This document shows positions 17,598 to 25,418 of a stretch of 64,000 bases of DNA, in pieces (position 1 is the stretch's first letter; the number at the start of each line of letters is the position of its first letter). The translations under genes and the position numbers were made by a program. The DNA comes from Marinobacter sp. BGYM27. GTDB lineage: Bacteria; Pseudomonadota; Gammaproteobacteria; Pseudomonadales; Oleiphilaceae. The notes beneath the pieces were generated by a model. That model was given only the letters and a program-made list of their open reading frames with translations, was not told where the DNA came from and did no database searches. The stretch covers positions 124,001 to 188,000 of the forward strand of contig JANZNS010000001.1 in NCBI GenBank assembly GCA_025153445.1, written 5' to 3'.

Positions 17598-19622
17598 GTG
17601 AGCGCTACACTCAAAATGGATGAAGCCTCGGGCCACGGGTACGGTCGCCGGGCCCTTCGGGTCGCCGGGTGGGGCGTATTGGTTTTGGCGGTTCTGTTGT
17701 GGTTGAGTCTTTCCCGCTATCCGCTCCCTTCAATGGATGCCTGGTTGGCGCCGTGGCAGGCCTCTCCCGGTATTGATGGCCTGTTGCTCTGGTGGTCCCA
17801 GATTCCCCGTGTGGTGGCCGGCGTCCTTGTGGGTGCCGGCCTTGGTATAGCCGGTGCGTTGATGCAGCTGATTACCCGCAATCCGCTGGTGTCGCCCGAC
17901 TTGCTGGGGATTACGGCAGGCGCCCAGTTTGGCGTGATTCTCGGGCTCATGTTGCCCGCCAGTTTCGGCCTGCCGCTGATTTTTATCGGTGGCATTCTCG
18001 CCGCTATGCTGACCTCTGCGTTGGCAGGAGGCAGTCGCACTACGCCCCTGAGGTTGGTGCTCGCCGGTATGGCGATGGCGCAAATACTCTACGCGCTGAT
18101 TACGCTTTTGCTTACCCTGAACGAACATGCCGCGCTGGTGGTCTCCATCTGGGATACCGGCTCTTTGAGCCAGTTGGGCTGGGAGAGGCTTGAGCCGGCG
18201 TTCTGGCTGATGCCGCCTCTGTTGCTGGCACTGATGCTGTTGCGTCGACCGCTTAATATGGCGCTTCTGGGCGATGCCCAGATGCGAATGCTGGGGTTGT
18301 CCCCGCGTCTCCTGAAAGCCGTTGTGATACTGATTGGTACCGTCATTACCGCGCTTGCAATCCACGTGGCGGGGCCCCTTGGCTTTATTGGTCTGGTGGC
18401 ACCGAACCTGGTGCGCTACGGATTTGGTGTGCGCTGGCCGGCCAGCTTGTTGCCGCTCGCGGCGCTGTGGGGGGCTGTTCTGACACTCGCTGCCGATGTG
18501 TTGGTCACGGAGTTGGAGTTTCTGATCGAGCTCCCGTTGGCGACCTTCTCGGCCATCATTGGTGGTCTTGCCGTCATTCTTCTGCTTCGCCTGACTAGCC
18601 GATCCGGGGTGCCGGCGCAAAGTTCGTCAATGATGGGGGGGCCGGTTAACGTCCGGCTTCCGCTTTCACTGACCATTGGAATATTGTTGCTGGTACTGGC
18701 AGCTGGCCTTTGGATCGGTGTATTGGGTGGTGCGACGCCGATTACGCTGGCTTCGTTGTTTGAGGGCGGCCATCTGTCCTGGACCCTGTTTGATCTGCGG
18801 CTGCCTCGTTTGCTGGTAGACGCCCTTGGTGGTGCGCTGTTTGCGACAAGCGGGTTGATACTTCAGGCCGTTACCCGCAATCCGCTTGCCAGTCCAAGCG
18901 TACTGGGTGTCAGTCAGACCTCGGCCTTGGTGGTATTGGCCGGTTTGGTTCTGCTGCCGGATATGGCGCCAGCCTGGCGATTGCCATTTGCCTGGATCGG
19001 CGCGGCACTGGCGCTGGGTCTGGTGATCCTGCTCAACATCCGCCACGGCCTGGATCCGCTGCGTCTGATTCTGACAGGATTTGCGATCACCGGCATGGCG
19101 GCAGGCGTGACCAGCTTGCTGATCGGCTATTACAGTCTCAATGTGGCACTGGCACTGATCTGGATGTCCGGTAGTAGTTACGGGGCCACATGGACCGAAG
19201 TCTGGACCCTGTTGCCCTGGCTGGTTATCGGTCTGTCGCTGGCGATTCTGGCTCGCCGATGGATGGATTTGCTCGCGCTGGGTGATGGCGTTGCCAACAG
19301 TCTGGGTGTCGGCGCCCCCCGTAAACGCTTACTACTGCTGACGCTGGCCAGCGTGATGATCGCTGCGAGCGTCAGTGTGCTTGGACCCGTGGCCTTTGTC
19401 GGCTTGCTGGTACCTCATGCCGTCCGGTTATTGGGATTTCACGGTTACCGGGATCGGTTGATTGTGACGCCATTAATGGGGGCTGGTTTGCTGGTAGTTG
19501 CCGATGTTCTGGGGCAGCGTCTGTTGGCTCCGCTGGATATTCCGCTGGGTGTGATGACGGCCGCCATCGGCGGGCCCGTGTTTCTGGTATTACTCAGCCG
19601 CACTTACTTTCGGCGTTCCTGA
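17598..19622 (+). CDS. Fused FecCD/FhuB-type iron-siderophore ABC permease
   Basis: Inner-membrane permease of about 674 residues made of two homologous FecCD halves in one chain, as in FhuB (single-half permeases are about 330). Each half has the family motif: LITRNPLVSPDLLG in the first and AVTRNPLASPSVLG in the second. Each also has a late FIGLVAPNLVR / FVGLLVPHAVR segment that contacts the ATPase. Around twenty hydrophobic segments are visible. I prefer the GTG at 17598, which has AAGGA seven bases upstream; an in-frame TTG at 17559 would place the start beside the terminator with no ribosome site. With the binding protein at 19632 and the ATPase at 23768 it forms a complete importer. Fusion permeases of this kind mostly carry hydroxamate siderophores, in line with the acetyltransferase and FhuF-like genes nearby. 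Confidence 0.93.
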   Translation: MSATLKMDEASGHGYGRRALRVAGWGVLVLAVLLWLSLSRYPLPSMDAWLAPWQASPGIDGLLLWWSQIPRVVAGVLVGAGLGIAGALMQLITRNPLVSPDLLGITAGAQFGVILGLMLPASFGLPLIFIGGILAAMLTSALAGGSRTTPLRLVLAGMAMAQILYALITLLLTLNEHAALVVSIWDTGSLSQLGWERLEPAFWLMPPLLLALMLLRRPLNMALLGDAQMRMLGLSPRLLKAVVILIGTVITALAIHVAGPLGFIGLVAPNLVRYGFGVRWPASLLPLAALWGAVLTLAADVLVTELEFLIELPLATFSAIIGGLAVILLLRLTSRSGVPAQSSSMMGGPVNVRLPLSLTIGILLLVLAAGLWIGVLGGATPITLASLFEGGHLSWTLFDLRLPRLLVDALGGALFATSGLILQAVTRNPLASPSVLGVSQTSALVVLAGLVLLPDMAPAWRLPFAWIGAALALGLVILLNIRHGLDPLRLILTGFAITGMAAGVTSLLIGYYSLNVALALIWMSGSSYGATWTEVWTLLPWLVIGLSLAILARRWMDLLALGDGVANSLGVGAPRKRLLLLTLASVMIAASVSVLGPVAFVGLLVPHAVRLLGFHGYRDRLIVTPLMGAGLLVVADVLGQRLLAPLDIPLGVMTAAIGGPVFLVLLSRTYFRRS

Positions 19623-19631
19623 GGGGCGATC

Positions 19632-20564
19632 ATGGCTATCCGATTCAAAACCACCATTCAGGTGATATTCGCAATCTGGTGCATGGGTGCGCCGCTCCTG
19701 GCGTCTGCTGTTTCTGACGTTGTGGCGATGCAATCATCAACGCTGCCCGACCATCCGTTGCGCATTGTCAGCCTTGATGATCTCACAACTGAAATGCTGT
19801 TATCGCTGGGCATCGAGCCGGTTGGCGCTGCGAACCCTGATGCCTACCGAAGACAGGGCAAGCCGAATGCTGAGCAGCTTGAGAATACCGTATCACTGGG
19901 GTCGCCCCAGCAACCGAACCTTGAACAGTTAGTACTGCTTAAGCCTGATCTTGTGCTGGGGATCTCCAGCCTGCATACGGGACTGTTTGGTCGACTCGAT
20001 GCGCTGGCACCCACGCTGATATACCGGGTATCCATGGCGCCATCATCGGACGACGCGATAGATGCAGCAGACGCCATGTTGCGCCATCTGGCCGGACTGA
20101 CGGGTAGACAGAGTCAAGCGGATGCAGTGTTGAACCGCATGTACGAAGCCATTCGTGAAGGCCAGCAGACGGCGCAAAATCTGGGGTTGGCCGGACAGCC
20201 GCTGGCAGTGCTTTATCCGTTGTCGATTCAGGGGCGGTTTATCGTTTCCAATGAGCAAACCCTTGTTGTCAGTCTGGCGAACAGGTTGGGGGGCACCAAT
20301 CCATGGCCCTTGCGAGAGGCGAGAAATCTCCACCGCCGGATTGACGTTCAGGCCCTGGCTGCAGAAGACGATCTCCATGTGCTGTTTATCGGTAATTTCA
20401 AAGCGTCTGCCTTATTCAGATCTCCCTTATGGCAGGCGCTTCCTGTTGCGCAGCATGGCCAGTACGGCTTTCTGGAAACACCATACTGGTCCTTTGGTGG
20501 GGCGGAGACCGCCACCGTTCTCATGAAGAAAATGACGGACGAGTTGTCCGGAATGACGCGTTAG
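19632..20564 (+). CDS. Periplasmic siderophore-binding protein (FhuD/FecB type)
   Basis: Solute-binding protein of the ABC importer, 310 residues. A signal peptide is visible (basic start, then hydrophobic IQVIFAIWCMGAPLLASA), followed by the usual class III start, PLRIVSLDDLTTEMLLSLGI and EPVGAAN. The sequence NLEQLVLLKPDLVLG is the hallmark hinge-lobe stretch of FhuD/BtuF-like proteins. There is no lipobox, so it is probably soluble in the periplasm. It begins 9 bases after the permease stop with GAGGGG as ribosome site, so both are surely co-transcribed. The ligand is inferred to be the siderophore made by this locus. Confidence 0.9.
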   Translation: MAIRFKTTIQVIFAIWCMGAPLLASAVSDVVAMQSSTLPDHPLRIVSLDDLTTEMLLSLGIEPVGAANPDAYRRQGKPNAEQLENTVSLGSPQQPNLEQLVLLKPDLVLGISSLHTGLFGRLDALAPTLIYRVSMAPSSDDAIDAADAMLRHLAGLTGRQSQADAVLNRMYEAIREGQQTAQNLGLAGQPLAVLYPLSIQGRFIVSNEQTLVVSLANRLGGTNPWPLREARNLHRRIDVQALAAEDDLHVLFIGNFKASALFRSPLWQALPVAQHGQYGFLETPYWSFGGAETATVLMKKMTDELSGMTR

Positions 20565-20716
20565 TGCCCCGCTTGGTTAATGCGTTGATCTACTGAGCGG
20601 TAAGTTTCAAACAGCCCCTAAACTTTTATGTCGCTGGTTCGTCTTTAAGGTAAATGCACAGCGAGTATGGCTTATCTGATGGGTCGCTCGCCTGATCCGA
20701 TACAGAGAGGCAAGGC

Positions 20717-20923
20717 ATGAGTTTCGATAATGACGACACCCTATTTCAGGTTGTGATCAATCCTGAGGAGCAATATTCCATCTGGCCGGATTACAAGGCG
20801 CTGCCCGATGGCTGGAAGGCCGTGGGCGTCAAGGGCAACAAGCAGACCTGCCTGTCTCACATTGAAGAGGTCTGGACAGATATGCGACCTTTGAGCCTGC
20901 GTCAGCATCTGGCCGGAGCCTGA
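20717..20923 (+). CDS. MbtH-family NRPS chaperone
   Basis: Small (68 residues) partner protein that binds A domains and supports their folding or activity. The family signature is complete: the N-terminal [24 protein letters not shown], the Cys in [12 protein letters not shown], and [15 protein letters not shown] gives a good ribosome site. A 152-base gap separates it from the binding-protein gene, so it may have its own promoter, but I see no convincing -35/-10 pair there. The hydroxylase gene starts 6 bases after its stop. The presence of MbtH agrees with the large NRPS requiring it; no other NRPS is visible in the window. Confidence 0.97.
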   Translation: MSFDNDDTLFQVVINPEEQYSIWPDYKALPDGWKAVGVKGNKQTCLSHIEEVWTDMRPLSLRQHLAGA

Positions 20924-20929
20924 TTTGTC

Positions 20930-21937
20930 ATGGGCTTCGCGTCTCCGAGTAACCGTCAGATACGTCAGTGGGGCGACACCCTGCAGCTCGAAGACGGCTT
21001 CCCGCTGCGGGTCAGCCCAATCGCTGACGGCACAAGTCTCAAAGCGCTGTCCTCTGATATCGCGAGTCTGGTTGCTGAATGTCTGGAAACTTCCGGCGGC
21101 ATTTTGTTCAGTGGCTTCGAAGATCCGGGCATCGAGGTGTTTCAGTCCTTTGCATCGGGGTTCGGTCATCCATTACTGAGCTACGAATTTGGTTCCACAC
21201 CGCGCAGTCAGGTAACCGGTGGGGGGGTGTATACCTCGACTGAATACCCTGCTCATCGCTCGATTCCGCTGCACAACGAACAGGCGTACACCACCGACTG
21301 GCCGATGCGCATCTGGTTTTACTGTGCCCAGGCGGCGCAATCGGGAGGGGAGACACCGATTGCTGACAGTCGTGAGATCTATAGACGCATCGACCCGGTA
21401 TTGCGACAGCGTTTTGAGGACAAGGGCCTGCGCTATGTACGCAATTACGGCAACGGGCTCGACGTGGACTGGCAGCAGGTATTCAACACCGACGACGTGG
21501 CAAAGGTCGAATCCTATTGCCGCAATCGCGATATTGATGTTCTGTGGCAACCGGATGGCAGTCTGAGAACAGCCCAGCGCTGTCAGGCAACCGCCCGCCA
21601 CCCGCGCACCCGTGATTGGGTCTGGTTCAATCAGGCACACCTCTTCCATGTCTCCGCGCTTGATGACGAAATGCAGGAGATACTGCTCGAAACCGTGGGT
21701 GAAGAGAATCTGCCTCGCAATGTCTATTACGGAGATGGCTCGCCCATTGAAGTGTCTGCGCTGGATGAAGTTCGCGGCGTACTCGACGATTGCAGGATCG
21801 TTTTCCCCTGGCAGACCGGTGATGTACTGATGCTCGACAACATGCTGGCGGCTCATTCAAGACAGCCGTTTGAAGGGGCGCGAAAAGTGGTGGTGGCGAT
21901 GGCAGAAGGTCATGCTCTGAACGGCAGCCACGACTGA
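20930..21937 (+). CDS. SyrP/TauD-like Fe(II)/2-oxoglutarate hydroxylase
   Basis: Non-heme iron oxygenase of 335 residues in the TauD/TfdA superfamily. The iron triad is visible: His115 and Glu117 (LHNEQ) and a distal His309 (AAHSRQPF), with Arg318 (EGARKV) placed to bind 2-oxoglutarate. Glu replaces the Asp of the common HXD motif, as in SyrP-like enzymes. In siderophore clusters such stand-alone enzymes usually hydroxylate carrier-bound aspartate to beta-hydroxy-Asp, an iron ligand. No Asp-type A domain is visible here, so its module would lie upstream of the window. It lies 6 bases after the MbtH gene and 21 bases before the acetyltransferase. The family is clear; aspartate as substrate is inferred from context. 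Confidence 0.87.
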   Translation: MGFASPSNRQIRQWGDTLQLEDGFPLRVSPIADGTSLKALSSDIASLVAECLETSGGILFSGFEDPGIEVFQSFASGFGHPLLSYEFGSTPRSQVTGGGVYTSTEYPAHRSIPLHNEQAYTTDWPMRIWFYCAQAAQSGGETPIADSREIYRRIDPVLRQRFEDKGLRYVRNYGNGLDVDWQQVFNTDDVAKVESYCRNRDIDVLWQPDGSLRTAQRCQATARHPRTRDWVWFNQAHLFHVSALDDEMQEILLETVGEENLPRNVYYGDGSPIEVSALDEVRGVLDDCRIVFPWQTGDVLMLDNMLAAHSRQPFEGARKVVVAMAEGHALNGSHD

Positions 21938-21958
21938 TCTGAATATTCTGGAGTTTCT

Positions 21959-22993
21959 ATGTCCAACACCTCCGCCTCGGTGGCGTTACCCGACGGTCGC
22001 AGCCTGCAGGCCCGCATTAATGGCAGCGTATTGACGCTAGCTCTGGGTGATCAGCCACTGATTCAGCTTCAGGGCGAACGTGCCAGCGAGTCTGGCGACA
22101 AAAAAGGCACCCGGGATAGCGCCAGAGCCTGGCATCTACAATTGGTGGAGTGTGATGGTGAGCGGCGCCTTGAGGCTATCTGGGCTGCTTGTTACTGGCA
22201 TTTCGCACTCTACCCGGATTGTCACACCGTGCACTGGCGTGATCTCGATATCGACGCCGAGCTGCTTCGCAGTGGTTTGATCGCCAATGCCCAAGGCGTC
22301 AGTCTGAGGAGTCTGTTCTGGCAACTGCCGGAACAATGGCTTCGGGCGCCGGCCAGTGCCGGGTATCCGCAACTTTTCGCTGTTGCCGGCGGTGTTCGCC
22401 ATCCGCAGCGGCCGCCGACGCCGAAAGGTGAAGTCTACCGGCGTTTTGACAACCGTTTGGGGCAATGGATCTCGCTACGCACTCTGGATGTTGATACCGA
22501 CTTGGAAAGATTCAATCGCTGGCAGAATGACCCGCGAGTCAGTGCCTTCTGGGAAGAAACCGGATCGCTTGAAGAACACCGTGCCCATTTGCAAAAGCTG
22601 GATGAGGATCCGCATTCCCTGATGTTGATCGGCTGCTTCGACGATGAACCATTTGCCTACTTTGAAGTCTATTGGGCACAGGAAGATCGCCTCGGCCGCT
22701 ATTACGATGCGGGCCATTATGACCGGGGCATTCACATGCTGGTGGGGGAGGCGCATCATCGCGGTCCTCACAAGGTGCGGAGCTGGCTTTCAGCGCTGTC
22801 CCATTACCTGCTGCTTGATGAACCCCGGACTCAAACGCTGGTGTCCGAGCCCCGGGCCGATAACGACCGAATGATCGCTCATCTCCAGCGTGTCGGTTTT
22901 TGCCGTCTGAAGGAGTTCGATTTTCCACACAAGCGTGCGGCATTGATGGCGATGACCCGCGAAGGCTTTTTTGATCGGTGTGATCTGTGTTGA
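21959..22993 (+). CDS. IucB/VbsA-like N-hydroxy-amine acetyltransferase (GNAT)
   Basis: Siderophore acyltransferase of 344 residues. The C-terminal 190 residues form the GNAT domain of the IucB/AlcB family: FNRWQNDPRVSAFWEETGS, then PFAYFEVYWAQEDRLGRYY, then RGIHMLVGE, then RADNDRMIAHLQRVGF and ending near MAMTREGFF. The first 140 residues are a variable N-terminal half found in long family members. The known reaction is acetyl transfer to the hydroxylamine of N5-hydroxyornithine or N6-hydroxylysine, which gives the hydroxamate iron ligand. A GGAG ribosome site sits six bases before the ATG. The flavin monooxygenase that would make the hydroxylamine is not in the window. Together with the acidic-pocket A domains it suggests that X in the peptide is an N-acetyl-N-hydroxy diamino acid. 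Confidence 0.87.
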   Translation: MSNTSASVALPDGRSLQARINGSVLTLALGDQPLIQLQGERASESGDKKGTRDSARAWHLQLVECDGERRLEAIWAACYWHFALYPDCHTVHWRDLDIDAELLRSGLIANAQGVSLRSLFWQLPEQWLRAPASAGYPQLFAVAGGVRHPQRPPTPKGEVYRRFDNRLGQWISLRTLDVDTDLERFNRWQNDPRVSAFWEETGSLEEHRAHLQKLDEDPHSLMLIGCFDDEPFAYFEVYWAQEDRLGRYYDAGHYDRGIHMLVGEAHHRGPHKVRSWLSALSHYLLLDEPRTQTLVSEPRADNDRMIAHLQRVGFCRLKEFDFPHKRAALMAMTREGFFDRCDLC

Positions 22994-22999
22994 TTCACT

Positions 23000-23755
23000 A
23001 TGATTGCTGAACTGGCGCCTTTATTTACCGGCGAATTTGCTCATTACCGCGATATCATGGCGCTGCCGGATGATCCCCGGCCTGCCATTCCCGCGACTGA
23101 TGTTGTCACGCCTGACGGGCTTGAGGCACGTCTGATGGCCTATGCGCCTGATTGTGCCGATGGTGACCGGCGGGCGCTCGTTTCCCAGTGGTCCCGAACC
23201 TATTTCCTGCGACTGACAGTGCCGACAGTGGCGGCCAGCCTGGTGCTGGGTTGGCGGCTGCCGGTAGCGTTCGAAACCCTGCAGATCATTATCGGTGATG
23301 ACGGTTTACCCGAAGGTTTTAAATTGCCTCACGCCGGGGAGCGCTGGAGCGCTGCGCCGGACGGGCCGTTCGAGCGTTTCAGCGATTTGCTGGACGGTAA
23401 TTTCACGCCGTTTATTGAGGGTTTAGTCGGGCAGGTGAAGGTCTCCCGGAAGGTGCTCTGGAGTAACGCGGGTAACTACTTTGAATGGTTGGTGTCGATG
23501 ATGGCCAAGGTGCCGTTGCCTGCCGCCATGATTGAGGATGGTCAGGCATTGATCGAAACCGCGCGCCGACCAGACGGCTCCCGCAATCCGATGTACCAAC
23601 CCGTGCGTTATGTCGAGAGGCAGAGCGGGCCGTCACCGCTGAGACAGCGCCGTCATTGCTGCGTTCGGTATCTGCTGCCGGAACTGGCACTGTGCGAGAA
23701 TTGTCCGCACATTGATCGCCCGCCTGCAGGCGCGCGCTTGCCGGAAACTGTTTGA
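23000..23755 (+). CDS. fhuF: FhuF-like siderophore-iron reductase
   Basis: Cytoplasmic [2Fe-2S] protein, 251 residues, that releases iron from imported ferric hydroxamate siderophores. The unusual FhuF cluster is present at the C-terminus: Cys220-Cys221, ten residues, Cys232, two residues, Cys235 (CCVRY ... CENCP). The rest resembles the FhuF family (SRTYFLRLTVPTVAAS, WSNAGNYFEW). It starts 6 bases after the acetyltransferase stop and ends the plus-strand siderophore run. The ATPase gene converges on it with a 12-base gap. Its presence argues for a hydroxamate ligand, since catecholate systems more often use Fes/IroE esterases or SIP-type reductases. Confidence 0.9.
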   Translation: MIAELAPLFTGEFAHYRDIMALPDDPRPAIPATDVVTPDGLEARLMAYAPDCADGDRRALVSQWSRTYFLRLTVPTVAASLVLGWRLPVAFETLQIIIGDDGLPEGFKLPHAGERWSAAPDGPFERFSDLLDGNFTPFIEGLVGQVKVSRKVLWSNAGNYFEWLVSMMAKVPLPAAMIEDGQALIETARRPDGSRNPMYQPVRYVERQSGPSPLRQRRHCCVRYLLPELALCENCPHIDRPPAGARLPETV

Positions 23756-23767
23756 CGCCTGAAGGTC

Positions 23768-24538
23768 TCAGTGCGCGATGGCGATCGTATTGCCTTCGGC
23801 ATGAGGGTGGGGCATGACGGTCATCGGAACGCCGTAAATGGCTTTGAGGGTGTCGCTGCGCATCAGTTCAGAAGGCGCCCCCTGGGTCAACAGCCGACCA
23901 CTGTGTAAGGCAATCAGGTGGTCGCAATAACGCGCTGCCATATTGATATCATGCAGCACTACCACCACACCAATATCCAACCGGTCACACAAGTCCCTCA
24001 CTAACGCAAGTACGTCGATCTGATGGGCGATATCGAGCGCCGAGGTGGGTTCGTCCAGCAGCAGGTAGCGCGCATTCTGTGCCAGCAACATGGCAAGCCA
24101 GACGCGCTGACGCTCGCCGCCGGACAGTTCATCAATGGGGCGCTTTGCGAACACTTCGGTATGGGTGAGAGCCAGCGCCTTTTCGACTTCGTGCTGGTCA
24201 TCCGCGCTGAAACGGCCCAGAGCACCATGCCATGGATAGCGGCCAAAACGTACAAGATCGAGCGCCGTCAGGCCTTCGGTAGAAGGCAGATGCTGGGGCA
24301 GATACGCAATCTGGCGCGCCAGAGCCCGGTCGCCCCAGGATTCCAGCGGTTTTCCTTCCAGTGACAGCGTGCCCTTGCTGGGCGCCTGCTGGCGGGCTAA
24401 CAGCTTGATCAGCGTCGATTTACCCGAACCGTTATGCCCGATCAATCCAACCATCTTGCCGTGGTGAATCTGCAGGTCGAGGGGGTGAAGCAGGGTACGG
24501 TCAGGTAACTGGTAAGTGACGCCATCCAGCGAAAACAT
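23768..24538 (-). CDS. FecE/FhuC-type ABC transporter ATPase
   Basis: ATP-binding subunit of the siderophore importer, about 256 residues. Walker A GHNGSGKST, signature LSGGERQRVWLAMLLAQ, Walker B YLLLDEPTSALD and the switch His (VLHDINMAA) are all intact. The protein is closest in style to FhuC/FepC. I choose the ATG at 24538, preceded by CGGAG; an in-frame TTG at 24553 is less likely. It is on the opposite strand from the permease and binding protein, an unusual split for one transporter, and has its own Fur-controlled promoter at 24587-24615. It would pair with the fused permease at 17598. Confidence 0.92.
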   Translation of the reverse strand: MFSLDGVTYQLPDRTLLHPLDLQIHHGKMVGLIGHNGSGKSTLIKLLARQQAPSKGTLSLEGKPLESWGDRALARQIAYLPQHLPSTEGLTALDLVRFGRYPWHGALGRFSADDQHEVEKALALTHTEVFAKRPIDELSGGERQRVWLAMLLAQNARYLLLDEPTSALDIAHQIDVLALVRDLCDRLDIGVVVVLHDINMAARYCDHLIALHSGRLLTQGAPSELMRSDTLKAIYGVPMTVMPHPHAEGNTIAIAH

Positions 24539-24586
24539 GGAAACTCCGGGCAACGAACAGAGCCAGCGGGCTGGCAGGGATCTGGA

Positions 24587-24615
24587 ATGGTAGGCTAAAT
24601 GCTAATTATTATCAA
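24587..24615 (-). promoter_or_regulatory. Promoter with Fur box for the ABC ATPase gene
   Basis: On the minus strand, TTGATA (24615-24610) and TACCAT (24592-24587) are separated by exactly 17 bases and form a fair sigma-70 promoter. The Fur box TGATAATAATTAGCA (24614-24600) overlaps the -35 and spacer and matches 13 of 14 informative consensus positions. It starts inside the last codons of the upstream phosphopantetheinyl transferase gene, with the stop codon in the box. It lies about 50 bases before the ATPase start. Repression by iron-loaded Fur is the natural reading. Confidence 0.75.
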
Positions 24616-25354
24616 TCAGGCTTGAGGCAGGTGGGCGCCGTCCGGAGGGGATGGTGACGAGACTCAGGATACGATTATCGAAAACGGTAAACTGAGCGTC
24701 CACTTCACGACCATGATGCCATTCGGGTGAAAGCTCTGAGAGCAAGCGCAGGGTTGCCTGCCCCTGGTTATCAAAGCCGATCAGCTCTGCGTGCTGGAAA
24801 TAGAAGCGCCGTTTAACAATCGGGTAGAGCGCTTTGAAAAGGCTCTCTTTCAGAGAGAAGATAATGGTCAGCAGTTGACCGGGATCAGCTTCCAAAGCGC
24901 TGGCATGACGACGCTGTTCGTCCGGGGTTAAGATCTCCTGAAACAGGCGGTGGGCACGGTCAGCGGACATTACGGTTTCCACGTCGATACCGAGCCCCTG
25001 ATAGTGCTGCCGTGACGCAACCAGTGCTGCCGCCCAGCCATCGCTGTGGGTAATGGTGCCCACGGTCTCAGCTGGCCAGATCGGGGCCCGGTCTTCGCCG
25101 ATTTCAGGCACGCTGGAAATGCCGGTTTCCAGCTCGAGGGCTTCCCGGGCGCAGGCGCGTCCGGCCACATATTCCGCCTTGCGCTTGTTAACCGCCCGCT
25201 CAAAAATCGCCGGTCTGGGAATGTTGCAGGTATCAAATTCGTCGTCGTGGAAAGCGGCGGCATTGAAGAGGGTGCTGACAAAGGCGGTTTTGGCCGGGGG
25301 CTGATGACCTGGCCATTGGGTCTGGAAGGGTGAGCAGCAGCGTGGCGGATTCAA
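24602..25354 (-). CDS. EntD-type 4'-phosphopantetheinyl transferase
   Basis: Enzyme of 250 residues that moves phosphopantetheine from CoA onto the serine of NRPS carrier domains, as needed by the synthetase at the window start. Family motifs are in order: KRKAEYVAGRACAREAL, TITHSDGWAAALVA, the Mg-binding GLGIDVE, and FSLKESLFKALYP with the catalytic Glu/Lys. The class is EntD/Sfp, not AcpS. Four T domains are visible in the window as clients. It reads away from ychF, 64 bases downstream of that gene's stop, with only a weak five-pair hairpin (25362-25380) between. It is the boundary gene between the siderophore locus and the conserved core. Confidence 0.93.
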   Translation of the reverse strand: MNPPRCCSPFQTQWPGHQPPAKTAFVSTLFNAAAFHDDEFDTCNIPRPAIFERAVNKRKAEYVAGRACAREALELETGISSVPEIGEDRAPIWPAETVGTITHSDGWAAALVASRQHYQGLGIDVETVMSADRAHRLFQEILTPDEQRRHASALEADPGQLLTIIFSLKESLFKALYPIVKRRFYFQHAELIGFDNQGQATLRLLSELSPEWHHGREVDAQFTVFDNRILSLVTIPSGRRPPASSLIDNN

Positions 25355-25418
25355 GAAGGTACCCCGGTGTCATAGCGGGGCGGAGAGTAACTGGGAATCA
25401 GGCTCTCCGCCCGATGCA

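Noticed and set aside
25362-25380. Hairpin between ychF and the PPTase gene as a terminator
   Set aside because: The stem has only five pairs and there is no proper T-run.
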